In this document: in pieces, positions 25,989-34,496 of the stretch
How the letters are laid out: each line of letters begins with the position of its first letter
How positions within the stretch are numbered: position 1 is the first letter of the stretch
From: Coleofasciculus sp. LEGE 07092
GTDB lineage: Bacteria > Cyanobacteriota > Cyanobacteriia > Cyanobacteriales > Coleofasciculaceae
Assembly: GCF_015207375.1 (NCBI RefSeq)
Contig: NZ_JADEWY010000042.1
Span: forward strand, 1 to 46,577
Direction: 5' to 3'
DNA length: 46,577 nt
Program-made: the position numbers and the translations under genes
The notes under the pieces: model-generated
What the model was told of the DNA's origin: nothing
The model's database searches: none
The model's input: the letters and a program-made list of their open reading frames with translations, nothing else

Positions 25989-26570
25989 TCAGAAGTTGTT
26001 AATAAAATAGCTCTCCGGAAATTTTTCGGTAATCATCATCACGGCTTGACGATTTGAAAAAACGAGATAAGTTCGTGATAGTAAATTTTCTGAAGATTTG
26101 ATATTAAAATGGTAGGCTAAATCATTAGCAGGTTCTTTTGCAGAATCGATAATCTCCTTAAAAGTTTCAACTCGTTGCTCTAGCCAAATTTTTCCAATGG
26201 GTGTTTTAGTTTGAAGCAGGGCATATCGGAAGCTTTCGTTCAGTCTTTCAGGAACAATAATCGACTCGGCGTAAATGTAGTTTTTTCGACTTATTTTTCC
26301 CTGTAAAAGTATTTTTCTTTCAATGACTTCTGTCCCTTCTTTTAACCCTATTACTGAAATGTTATCTGAAAGCTTATTAAGTTGTTCGGATAGCTTATCT
26401 ATTTTAATTTGTTCAAACAAATAGGCTTCTAATATATCCGTTACCGTACCATCTGTTGTTAATAAAATTCTCTGAAATGTGCTTAAGGTCGAAGGATTGA
26501 TATGACTGCGCGTAAAGGATTCCTGAAGGTCATCTCTCATAAGGTATTCGTCTGTCAGTGCTTTTGTCAT
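25989..26570 (-). CDS. DUF98-family chorismate pyruvate-lyase-like protein
   Basis: A 193-residue protein if started at ATG 26570; a GTG at 26606 would add 12 residues. It matches the DUF98 family: LSTFQRILLTTDGTVTDILEAYLFEQI, a beta-rich centre, the block YIYAESIIVPERLNESFRYALL, and PIGKIWLEQRVETFKEI. In Synechocystis a DUF98 protein converts chorismate to 4-hydroxybenzoate, the head-group precursor of plastoquinone, so that is a reasonable role here. DUF98 also has members with other uses, and there are no quinone genes nearby. Its AT-rich codon use differs from its neighbours, which could reflect transfer. The family call is fairly sure and the reaction is inferred. Confidence 0.65.
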   Translation of the reverse strand: MTKALTDEYLMRDDLQESFTRSHINPSTLSTFQRILLTTDGTVTDILEAYLFEQIKIDKLSEQLNKLSDNISVIGLKEGTEVIERKILLQGKISRKNYIYAESIIVPERLNESFRYALLQTKTPIGKIWLEQRVETFKEIIDSAKEPANDLAYHFNIKSSENLLSRTYLVFSNRQAVMMITEKFPESYFINNF

Positions 26571-26792
26571 GATAAAAACGTAGGATGAGCGTTGGGTTGT
26601 TGACACTTCTTGCCGTTTCGGGATTCAGTCTCTGGCGGTGAAAAATTAAGAACTGTATAGTTATATTACACAATATTACTCCATGGTCAAAGTGCTACAT
26701 TGACGCAAAACTCTGATCAATGTATCATTTCACGACCCTTGCTCCTCTCAGAGGGGTTGGAATTTAGTCGATCTAAAAGGTGCAACAAACAT

Positions 26793-27698
26793 TCACTGCT
26801 GTAAGGCTTGATAAATCATGGCGGCAACCTCAGCACGGGTGGCAGGTTTGCTTGGAACTAGCAATTCTCCATTACGGTAGCCAGTCACTAAACCAGCAGC
26901 TTTAGCAGCGGCAATTTTAGCGATCGCGTAATCGGGTACTTGCTCCCCATCCTTGAAAGACTGTAAGCTTTTCTCTGGCGTCGATGGCGGTTTAAGATTT
27001 AGTGCTGTGACGAGAGCAACCAAAACCTCAGCGCGGGAGACGGGTTGGTTGGGGCGGAAGCGGTTATCTGAATATCCTTTTAAAATACCGGTTTGAAAGA
27101 CTTCTGCAATAGCATCACTTGCCCAGTAGTTGGGGGGCAAGTCCTCAAAATCGACAGGGTTTTGTTTATTTTTGCGGTCGAATGCTTTTTGCAGCATAGC
27201 GGCTAACTCCCCCCGCGTGGCGAAGCGCTCAGGTTCAAAGGTGCCATCGGGAAAGCCAACCACAACATTACGTTTGGCAAGGGAGGCGATCGCAGGATTT
27301 GCCCAAAAGTTATTGGGAACATCGGAAAATTCAACAGATGAGGTAGGAGGGGTGGGAGATGGTTTTTTTTTGCGTGTTAGCAATTTAGACAGTCTGGGGA
27401 TGGCTAGAGTCGGGCTGCGAGGGGAAGGTGACTTGGGCGCAGTCGGGATTGGATTGGAAATGACTGGAGAAGATTCGGGCGCAGTTGGGGTTGGTTTGGG
27501 TGTTGATAGTGCCTCTGGAGTTTGGTTAGGTTGAGGCGAGGGTGGCAAAAATTGCAAGTTTTTTAGAGTCCAACCCTGATCTTGTTTGTTCTGCACCCAA
27601 TATCCAATACTGCTGATAGCGGTAAAGGCGACAAAAATTGCCATCCACTCATCAATATTGAGGGGAGATGGCGGTTCGGGCGGGGAGGAATTTGACAT
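26793..27698 (-). CDS. SLH-domain protein with N-terminal membrane anchor
   Basis: A 301-residue protein. Residues 1-12 are Pro/Ser-rich, and a single membrane segment (EWMAIFVAFTAISSIGYWV, about 17-35) follows. A Pro/Ser/Thr-rich linker leads to about residue 125, and three S-layer homology repeats cover about 125-300: FSDVPNNFWANPAIASLAKR with VVGFPDGTFEPERFATRGELA, then a second with GYSDNRFRPNQPVSRAEVL, and a third ending VPSKPATRAEVAAMIYQAL. SLH repeats bind peptidoglycan-linked polymers in the envelope. The protein probably tethers the cytoplasmic membrane to the wall. No enzymatic domain is present. Confidence 0.85.
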   Translation of the reverse strand: MSNSSPPEPPSPLNIDEWMAIFVAFTAISSIGYWVQNKQDQGWTLKNLQFLPPSPQPNQTPEALSTPKPTPTAPESSPVISNPIPTAPKSPSPRSPTLAIPRLSKLLTRKKKPSPTPPTSSVEFSDVPNNFWANPAIASLAKRNVVVGFPDGTFEPERFATRGELAAMLQKAFDRKNKQNPVDFEDLPPNYWASDAIAEVFQTGILKGYSDNRFRPNQPVSRAEVLVALVTALNLKPPSTPEKSLQSFKDGEQVPDYAIAKIAAAKAAGLVTGYRNGELLVPSKPATRAEVAAMIYQALQQ

Positions 27699-27917
27699 AG
27701 CGATCGCTTCTACAAAAGAGCTATACCCTTTTACACAATCTGAGTGATCGCGTCTGGACGGTTGAGTTTAGAATCCTAATATCAAGGAAAGGGAGTAGGG
27801 AGTGGATGTTTCTCTCCTTACGCAACCCTCGCTGCAACTGGGTATAACCTGAGATAGGTGATAGTAGGGGGAGCTTGGCGTTAGCATAACAGTCAGTTTC
27901 TAGTTGAGGGCAAAAAA

Positions 27918-28223
27918 ATGGGAAGCATGAGGCATGGGGTATCCGAAAAAACCGCAAAGCTTGCGCTGGAACACGCTGAAAAGGTAGAGAAACATGGAAA
28001 ACAGGTAGAGGAAAGGGGAAAGTCTTTACAAGAAAAAGAGTATCTTCGCAAGGAACACGGACAGATAATCGAAGAGGATGGCAAAACTATACAAACGTTA
28101 GCGAAAGCTTTTCAGGAAAATGCTAAAACTGTCCAGAATACGCAGGGTGAAGCATCCTACCAAGCCTATGAATCAGCAGTAGACAATCACATCAAAGCTA
28201 CTAAGGGAATTGCAAGAAAATAA
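27918..28223 (+). CDS. Charged coiled-coil small protein
   Basis: A 101-residue protein of mostly Lys, Glu and His in heptad-like helices (EKTAKLALEHAEKVEKHGKQ, continuing through about residue 75). The ATG at 27918 has a GAGGG ribosome binding site. No membrane or signal segment is seen. The protein may be a small structural or DNA-associated protein. It lies immediately before the stop of a decayed transposase on the other strand (8 bp apart). The minus-strand frame across it (27893-28084) is a shadow. Confidence 0.5.
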   Translation: MGSMRHGVSEKTAKLALEHAEKVEKHGKQVEERGKSLQEKEYLRKEHGQIIEEDGKTIQTLAKAFQENAKTVQNTQGEASYQAYESAVDNHIKATKGIARK

Positions 28224-28231
28224 CCTCCCAA

Positions 28232-29429
28232 TCAAGCGGGAACAATTGTGATATCCCATTTAGGTAATGTTTCAGAACGTTGCCAGAAGGGTTGGTACTG
28301 TTCTAGGGCTGCGCCCAGAACCTTGATGCCTTTTGCATAGGTGGTTTCAACCCGATGTACAATTGGCGCAACTCCCTTCCAAGACATATTGGAAGCCCAG
28401 TGTAGAGCAACTTCAACTGAATCTAGAATCGCCCCATTCCAATAGTTTTCTAGCGCCGCCCAACACCGTTCAATGGGATTGTATTTGCTGTGGTACGGAG
28501 GGTAGTAAATCAACCGGATGGTTAAACCAATCGTTTGGGACAGTTCGACCATCCGTTTGATAAATTGGGTGCGGTTAGAACGGGTGGCAGACCCTCCATC
28601 GAGGTCAATCACTAATTCATCTAGATGGGAGTAATGGGGTTGATTGTCACTCCACCAAGCCGCTAAACAATCAACGATAAAATCACTGGTTTCAGCCGAT
28701 TGACCCAAGTAAATCGAGAGTTGGTCTGTCTGGGTATTGAGAATCCCAAACGGAACTAAGACGTTCTGCCACTCTGTATCATGGTCATCTGCCTGCTTGG
28801 CTTCCAGGGTACGGGCTTTGCCTCCGCGTGAGAGGTTCCCAATCTTGACCTTGGCTTTAGTATCAATAGACACTCGTAATGAGTTAGGATTGTCGTCCGA
28901 TGCTTGATTGTGTTGGAACACATTTTCAAAAATAGCATCGGGAAAGAGGAATCTTTTTCAACGGTTTCGTTTTTTGTGTTTTTTTAGGCGATACCCCATG
29001 CGATTGAGAATCTCACCCATGGTCTGGCGAGTGGGCAGCTCGCTTTGCTGGTAGCCCATTTTACTCATCAGTGCTTCTCGCACCGCTCTGGCACTAATGC
29101 GGGTATAGAGCAGGGGAGATTGCAATGAAAGGATCTGCCTGGGCTTGAGCATCCACCAGGGAATGCACATCTGCTTCTAAGTTGGGTAAGAGTGTTTCAC
29201 TTTTGTGTCGTCCCCTTGCCTGATAGTTGTCCACACAGACAATCCCTGTTTGCCGTTCATGCAACCCCAGTTGGACGCTGTGACGATACCAGCCTAAAAC
29301 GGTTTCTGCTTTACGGGCTGAACCCTCGAAGTAGTCTTCGGTGACTTTTGCCATGAAGGCTCGTTTTCGGTTGCCCGTCAGTTTCGTGGCTGCATCTTTG
29401 ATGGTAGATTTAATCGAGTCGCTTAGCAT
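28232..29429 (-). pseudogene. Decayed ISAzo13-family transposase
   Basis: Three fragments read as one DDE transposase of the ISAzo13 type. The N-terminal part (29429 to about 29105: IKDAATKLTGNRKRAFMAKV ... AETVLGWYRHSVQLGLHERQ) is interrupted by a frameshift around 29100-29110. The middle part (YTRISARAVREAL ... ILNRMGYRLKKHKKRN) ends at an in-frame TGA at 28958-28960. The C-terminal catalytic part (28957-28232) has the family blocks TKAKVKIGNLSRGG, LVIDLDGGSATRSNRTQFI and YYPPYHSKYNPIERCWAALENYWNG; the DDE aspartate is in the middle block and the glutamate in IERCW. One frameshift and one stop suggest fairly recent inactivation. I could not find terminal inverted repeats or target duplications with confidence. 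Confidence 0.85.
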
Positions 29430-29534
29430 TATTCTGGAGATTCCCAGGGTAGAGATGGATAGCACAAGCAGGTTGCTCTTTTCTTCCTATATCTTCTAGG
29501 ATGACTGGGAGCTTATTTCTCCGCAAGCCCCTAA

Positions 29535-29627
29535 AGTCCTCTGAAGAGGACTAAAAGATTGCAGCACAAGAAATTCAGTCCACTTAAGTGGACTTTCGCT
29601 ATGAGCCAAGAGTTTAAACTCTTGGCT
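29535..29627. repeat. Cluster of three perfect or near-perfect palindromes
   Basis: Three inverted repeats lie within 93 bp: AGTCCTCT-GA-AGAGGACT (29535-29552), AGTCCACTTAAGTGGACT (29577-29594, perfect 18 bp), and AGCCAAGAGTTT/AAACTCTTGGCT (29604-29627, perfect 24 bp). They lie between the transposase remnant and the small XRE gene. They look like a composite dispersed repeat or non-autonomous mobile element rather than operators. Confidence 0.7.
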
Positions 29628-29724
29628 GACTTGCTTGGTGTGAGAAACTACCCATAGAGAGACAGGGAAACAGGAAGTATAGGGACTTCCCAAAGTGTTT
29701 CCCCGTTATTTTTGTGGCTTCAAA

Positions 29725-29741
29725 AGTGACCGAGTGTCACT
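29725..29741. promoter_or_regulatory. Possible operator just before the XRE gene
   Basis: AGTGAC-CGAGT-GTCACT is a 6-bp perfect inverted repeat ending 11 bases before the ATG at 29753. This position suits autoregulation by the XRE protein, but nothing else supports it. Confidence 0.35.
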
Positions 29742-29752
29742 CAACAAGTAAA

Positions 29753-29995
29753 ATGGTAGACGATCAAAACTCAGAACGCAACCCAGAATTGCCAATTCTT
29801 AAGGAAGTCAGAGAGCGACTGGGAATGACTCAGGAGCAAATAGCCGATTGTTTGGGAATATCGCGCAGAACCGTCATCCGCCACGAAGCAGGCGAACGAG
29901 TGATAAAACTGAACTTTGCTCAAATCCGACGATTAAAAGAACTGCTAGAGCAGGCAGGAATGTCAATCGATGACTTACCCACCGACATCGACTGA
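29753..29995 (+). CDS. Small XRE-family HTH DNA-binding protein
   Basis: An 80-residue protein from ATG 29753; an upstream in-frame GTG at 29714 would add 13 residues. The XRE/Cro-type helix-turn-helix is clear: VRERLGMTQEQIADCLGISRRTVIRHEAGER (split across residues about 20-50), with conserved Gln and Arg contacts. A short C-terminal helix (IRRLKELLEQAGMSIDDLP) follows. It probably represses a local promoter. An inverted repeat lies directly before its start. It could also be an orphan antitoxin-like gene, but no toxin gene is visible. Confidence 0.75.
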   Translation: MVDDQNSERNPELPILKEVRERLGMTQEQIADCLGISRRTVIRHEAGERVIKLNFAQIRRLKELLEQAGMSIDDLPTDID

Positions 29996-30191
29996 GGCAG
30001 TATCAATTCATCTCAGTCTTAAGAGGAGGTTACAGCTAGGAAGGGAGGGCGTGCGTGAAGCGTAGCTGTCCAGCGGAGCATAACGCGCCATTACCCCTAT
30101 TTGTGGTGTAGCTCCGTAAGTCCTCAACAGGCATCCCCTTAGGAAGAAAGCGCTTAGGGACTTGTGGAAAAATACAATACTAGTTCTCAAA

Positions 30192-30273
30192 TGCGGACGA
30201 AAGGACTTGAACCTTCACACCTTGCGGTACTAGAACCTAAATCTAGCGCGTCTGCCAATTCCGCCACGTCCGC
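30192..30273 (-). tRNA. tRNA-Leu (anticodon UAG)
   Basis: On the minus strand the 82-nt gene starts GCGGACG and ends CGTCCGC plus discriminator A, forming a perfect 7-bp acceptor stem. The anticodon stem CTAGA/TCTAG encloses the loop TTTAGGT, giving UAG for CUN leucine codons. The D-loop has GGCGGAATTGGCAGACG and the T arm has GGTTCAAGTCC. A variable arm of class II length (TACCGCAAGGTGTG region) identifies it as leucine type. No CCA is encoded. Confidence 0.93.
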
Positions 30274-30387
30274 GACTTTCCCAGATTGCTATCATAGCAA
30301 ATCTTCATCCACTTAGTAAGCTGAAAATGGGGAATAAGGAATGGGGAATGGAGATGAGTATCTTTACCCATTCCTGAATCGCTCCTT

Positions 30388-32637
30388 TCAACTCCCCACA
30401 GGTTGTTGCTTCAAGGGTAAAGTCACAGTAAAGGTTGTACCCACACCGACTTGACTTTCTACGCCAATTGTGGCTCCTTCTAAGTCCACGCATTGCTTAA
30501 CCATATACAATCCCAAGCCACTCCCAGCAATTGCACCGACATTGCTGCCACGATGGAACGCTTTAAATAGTAATCGTTGGTCTTTTTCAGGAATGCCAAT
30601 ACCAAAATCTTGGATACGAAAAACGGCTTGTTCTCTTGGGCATACCAGCTCAAACTGAATCTTGCTGCCCTCTGGTGAATACTGCATGGCATTGAGCAGC
30701 AAATTCGTCAGAATTCGCCGCAACACCTTTTCATCGTACATCCCAGAACGCTGACATTGACTGACAAAGGTAATCTGATGATGGGAAAAGGTACTTTGTT
30801 GCAACTCATGGACTAATTCATTGCAAAACGCCGTCAAATCAATCCAGGTGGGATTTAGCCGCAATTCACCGATTTCTATTTTTTTAACCAACAGCAGGTC
30901 ATTCAGAAGCTGATTAATTCGTTTGGCATCAATTTGAATGCGCTGGAGGTAATGACTTTTTTGTTCATTATTCCCTTCCAGATGATTACTCTCAAGGACT
31001 TTGGCGTAAGAAAAAATGCTATTGAGCGGATTGCGCAGTTCCTGAGTGACAGCCGAGGTAAACTTAGCAAAGTGAGATTTGAGCGCATTAAACTCTGCTT
31101 CCTTCGCTAAAGCTTCACTGGCTGCTACTGCTGCTTGCTTCTCCTGGGTGATGTCTTTAAAGGTAACAACCACCGCTGCGTCGTTGCCATTCGTATTGCT
31201 GAGGCGGGTTATCTTATATTCATAATCCCTCACCCCTTCTACTGTCGTCAAACTCGCTTCATCAGTAATGAACTGTCCAATTGTCAGCACCGTCTCTTGT
31301 TGAGCATCCAGCCGTTCGGCGATTTGGGCAGACAGATTGAGTTCTTGCCAGGTTTTCCCAATCAAATCCCCTTGTGCCAATCCCAATGCTTTTGCGGCTG
31401 TCGGGTTCACATAGATATATTTCCCAGAGCGATCGCAGATAAAGAAAAAATCGCTGGAGTTCGATAGAATCTCATTCAGCAGTTTTCCCATCTGCTCGAC
31501 GGAGATATCTGAATTTTGGCTAAGTTTCTCTGGTGGTGGCTTTGCCGTAGAAGCCTGCTCTTTTTGACTGGCTTCTAACTGTTTAAGCGCTTGCTGCTTA
31601 ATGTCCTGCTGCTGTTTGATAACCGCCTGTTGTGCGGCTTTAATTTGCTTTTGCTCGGTAATATTCTCGAAGATACAAGTAGCACAGGTTGGCTCGGCAT
31701 CTGTACCGGACACTAAGGCAACAGTCAAGCGTCCCCACTCAACCGATGCCTCTGGCTTATCCAGATGCTTTTCTACCTGGTAAGAGGAGCGTTGTCCTGT
31801 CAGCAGTTGATGAAACATTGCCGACTCCACTCCTGGTTTATCCAAGTTCATCAACTTAGGAAAAAATGTCTGCAACGCTTCGGAGTCACAACCAACCATT
31901 TCTCGTAACATCTGGTTGCTATTGATAACGCGCCCCTGACTGTCCAAAATGGCAATACCAATCGCTGCCCGTTCAACCATAGAACAGAAAAGGTTTTTGC
32001 TCTGCTGTTCAGTTGACTCGCGGTGCCGTGTGGCAGGCAAGTCTTCGAGTCGCCAGCGTAACCCCACCACTTGATTTGAGGAATTTTGAATCGGTGCTAC
32101 TCTAAACGACGCTAGGCAAGAGTCACCGCCACGCGGCTGAATCTGGACGTGCCAATTCGTAATAGATTCGCCCTGTTGCAATTGACTCAACTTATAGTAA
32201 AAGTCTCGGCGTTCTTGGGTTGCGACAAAAACGACTAATGATGTACCAACCAAAAGCTCTGGGGAAACGTTCAGCAATCGAGCTGCTGCTTGGTTCGCTT
32301 CTACAATTGTCGCATCAAGATCTGTTACCAGATAACCGTCTGGGGCAAAATTAAAAAGTTCTTGGTAGCGTTGGCGTTCTGCTTCTAGCGTCCTGCGACT
32401 TTCGACGAGCTGTTCATTTTGCTGGTGTAGTTCCCCAGCAGCAAATTGCAACTCTTGCAGGGAGTGAGACAGTTCTGTCAAACTCTCCATTAGAAGTTTT
32501 TGTGGCTGAGTGGAAAACTCCTCAGAAGATTGAGACGGCTCTCCGGGCAGCTTCAGCAATTCCTGTGCATTCTGCCAGAGCGCTTCTACCCGTCTGAGGG
32601 ATAGTGTAATCTGTTGGTTAAACGTTTCTTCGGTCAT
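30388..32637 (-). CDS. Multi-PAS histidine-kinase-like protein without phosphoacceptor His
   Basis: A 749-residue protein, soluble by sequence. A helical N-terminus (1-90) is followed by three PAS domains (about 91-200, 215-325 and 390-500), which typically sense redox, light or ligands. The HisKA segment (about 520-585) has TQELRNPLNSIF at the H-box: the position of the phosphorylated His is Gln532 (codon CAG, 31042-31044). The ATPase is intact, with N-box RRILTNLLLNAMQYSPEG, G1 FRIQDFGIGIP and G2 GSGLGLYMVKQ. It can be expected to bind ATP but not to autophosphorylate in the normal way, so it may act as an allosteric partner or pseudokinase. No response regulator gene is adjacent. Confidence 0.88.
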   Translation of the reverse strand: MTEETFNQQITLSLRRVEALWQNAQELLKLPGEPSQSSEEFSTQPQKLLMESLTELSHSLQELQFAAGELHQQNEQLVESRRTLEAERQRYQELFNFAPDGYLVTDLDATIVEANQAAARLLNVSPELLVGTSLVVFVATQERRDFYYKLSQLQQGESITNWHVQIQPRGGDSCLASFRVAPIQNSSNQVVGLRWRLEDLPATRHRESTEQQSKNLFCSMVERAAIGIAILDSQGRVINSNQMLREMVGCDSEALQTFFPKLMNLDKPGVESAMFHQLLTGQRSSYQVEKHLDKPEASVEWGRLTVALVSGTDAEPTCATCIFENITEQKQIKAAQQAVIKQQQDIKQQALKQLEASQKEQASTAKPPPEKLSQNSDISVEQMGKLLNEILSNSSDFFFICDRSGKYIYVNPTAAKALGLAQGDLIGKTWQELNLSAQIAERLDAQQETVLTIGQFITDEASLTTVEGVRDYEYKITRLSNTNGNDAAVVVTFKDITQEKQAAVAASEALAKEAEFNALKSHFAKFTSAVTQELRNPLNSIFSYAKVLESNHLEGNNEQKSHYLQRIQIDAKRINQLLNDLLLVKKIEIGELRLNPTWIDLTAFCNELVHELQQSTFSHHQITFVSQCQRSGMYDEKVLRRILTNLLLNAMQYSPEGSKIQFELVCPREQAVFRIQDFGIGIPEKDQRLLFKAFHRGSNVGAIAGSGLGLYMVKQCVDLEGATIGVESQVGVGTTFTVTLPLKQQPVGS

Positions 32638-32887
32638 TGTCTGCTCATAAATAGTTGCACCCTTCTAAACACCATATTCTCTAATTTTCATCCTGAGTTG
32701 TGCTGCTGAACTCTTCAAAGCGCTCTGGTCGCGAAATTTATCTTATAGCATATTTTGTGTAAATTGGCTGCAATCACTAATACAATATGGCGTGCAAAAA
32801 AAATCCCCTTGTCTCTTGGCTGAAGAGTTGAGGGGAAGGGGGAAGTATTATTCCAGCCCTGTGAAGGTGACTCAGTTATGAGCCAGT

Positions 32888-33586
32888 TCATGGGAGATCG
32901 AATAGTAGTATCTCAGCATCTTCTGTTGCTGCGATCGCTAAATCCGTTTCGTCGCTAATCGCTGCGCCATGCCCTTGTTCGAGGGATAAGCCATTTAGCG
33001 TCACAGCACCGCGAGCAACCTGTACCCAGGCATGGCGTTGGGGTTGTAGGGAATGAGAAATGCGATCGCCTTTTAGAAGAATTGCAGCATACAAATTCAC
33101 ATCCTGATGGACAGTAACAGCTCCATCTCTACCATCGGGTGCTGCAATTAAGCGCAGTTGACCAGGATTTTTTGCTAATCCAAAATTGTGCTGTTCATAG
33201 CTTGGCGAAATTCCCGTAGTTTTCGGCAACAGCCAAATTTGCAACAAGTGAACAGATTCGCTTTGGGAGTGGTTGAACTCGCTGTGCAAGATACCCGTGC
33301 CAGCACTCATCCGCTGGACATCGCCGGGATAAATCACTGAACCATTCCCGATATTGTCTTTGTGTTCTAGCGCTCCTTCAAGGACGTAGGTGATAATTTC
33401 CATATCGCGATGTCCGTGGGTACCGAAACCTTTGCCGGGACTGACTCGATCTTCATTAATCACCCGTAGGCTGCGAAATCCCATATAGTTTGGGTCATAA
33501 TAGTTGGCAAAGGAAAAGGTATGGTAAGTATCTAGCCAACCGTGATTGGCGTGTCCTCGTTCTTGAGCTTTGCGAAGTTTAATCAT
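32888..33586 (-). CDS. Pirin family protein (YhhW/quercetinase-like)
   Basis: A 232-residue bicupin protein of the pirin family. The N-terminal cupin contains GFGTHGHRDMEIITYVLEG and the HxH...E...H-type metal ligands (HGHRDMEIITY; FNHS), with MSAGTGILHSEFNHS. The C-terminal half is a second, more degenerate cupin. E. coli YhhW has quercetin dioxygenase activity in vitro; the physiological role here is unknown. It is divergent from an HxlR-type repressor gene, 257 bp apart, a common arrangement in which the regulator controls the enzyme in response to electrophiles or quinones. Length matches the family. Confidence 0.9.
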   Translation of the reverse strand: MIKLRKAQERGHANHGWLDTYHTFSFANYYDPNYMGFRSLRVINEDRVSPGKGFGTHGHRDMEIITYVLEGALEHKDNIGNGSVIYPGDVQRMSAGTGILHSEFNHSQSESVHLLQIWLLPKTTGISPSYEQHNFGLAKNPGQLRLIAAPDGRDGAVTVHQDVNLYAAILLKGDRISHSLQPQRHAWVQVARGAVTLNGLSLEQGHGAAISDETDLAIAATEDAEILLFDLP

Positions 33587-33612
33587 ATTAGTCCTCAGTT
33601 ACATCTATTGAT

Positions 33613-33645
33613 CATTAGTCATTAGTCATTAGTCATTAGTCATTA
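33613..33645. repeat. Heptanucleotide tandem repeat (CATTAGT)
   Basis: The unit CATTAGT occurs four times in full, followed by CATTA, in the pirin-HxlR intergenic region. It belongs to the short tandemly repeated sequences typical of filamentous cyanobacteria. Confidence 0.85.
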
Positions 33646-33809
33646 ATTTTTACAGAGGACAAATGACCCATTAAAGTTTGCTGTGATTCCCATCACAATA
33701 AGGGGGATTACTGGTATGTTTGCAGTTGCAAGTAGCTTTCAACCTTTATTTGTTTTTCTTTTTCGTATAGTTCTACTTTATACCCTTTACAGCTATTATG
33801 ATAAGTATG

Positions 33810-33821
33810 TACTTTAAAGTA
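33810..33821. promoter_or_regulatory. Possible HxlR operator (TACT/AGTA palindrome)
   Basis: TACTTTAAAGTA is a perfect 12-bp palindrome 23 bases before the HxlR gene start, in the divergent spacer. HxlR-family repressors such as YodB bind TACT...AGTA half-sites, so this is a credible autoregulatory site. Confidence 0.45.
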
Positions 33822-33843
33822 AGGTAATATCCAAAAAGATACT

Positions 33844-34209
33844 ATGGAAGTCAAAGCAACCGTCAGCGAGAGAGCAAGTTGTCCTGTGGAAAGAACTCTA
33901 GAGGTAATAGGCGGACGATGGAAAGTCTTAATTCTGCGGGAATTATTTCCAGGTGTGAAACGTTTTGGTCAGTTGCACCGAGCCTTGAACGGAATTACCC
34001 AAAAAATGCTGACCCAACAACTGCGGGAAATGGAAGCTGATGGAATTGTTTACCGAGAAGTGTATCCGCAAGTGCCGCCGAAAGTTGAGTATTCCCTGAC
34101 GCCATTAGGAGAGAGTTTGAAACCCATCATTGATGCCATGCACCAATGGGGAGTTATGCATCTAGATCGAGATAGCAAAAAACGTCCATTCAATTCCCTC
34201 AAGGGCTGA
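33844..34209 (+). CDS. HxlR family winged-helix regulator
   Basis: A 121-residue protein with the HxlR layout: the conserved Cys near the N-terminus (C13, in ASCPVERTLEVIGGRWKVLILREL), a winged helix with LNGITQKMLTQQLREMEADGIVYREVYPQVPPKVEYSLTPLG in pieces, and a C-terminal dimer helix. In characterised members this Cys senses quinones, aldehydes or other electrophiles. The gene is divergent from the pirin gene and probably controls it and itself. The start is ATG 33844. The family assignment is firm. Confidence 0.93.
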   Translation: MEVKATVSERASCPVERTLEVIGGRWKVLILRELFPGVKRFGQLHRALNGITQKMLTQQLREMEADGIVYREVYPQVPPKVEYSLTPLGESLKPIIDAMHQWGVMHLDRDSKKRPFNSLKG

Positions 34210-34496
34210 AGAGGTCACACTTTATGACAATCCCTGCTACAGGCTCCGCTTCCCCTGCCTAGTTTCGCAGTCGCGCCGACTCTTGCTTTTGCTCCCATAG
34301 ACTGGCATTCTAATTAATAGAGGAAAATTAGTGCAATTCACTATCTACAGCTAGCCCCGGAAGTCCATTCAAGCCAAGGGTCGAAAAATCGGGTTTTAAG
34401 AAAAGGATAAGCGATGCAAAGCAAAGCTTTATGGTTTTTGTGTGAGTAAACGTTACAAACTAGCACCAAGTTTTTCGGAAATAATGTGGATTTATC

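Noticed and set aside
27893..28084. Minus-strand frame opposite the charged coiled-coil protein
   Set aside because: It has no ribosome binding site and a Ser/Phe-Cys-rich composition typical of the antisense of charged helices.
33613..33645. CATTAGT tandem repeat as an operator array
   Set aside because: It is a generic heptanucleotide repeat of this group of genomes; nothing links it to regulation.
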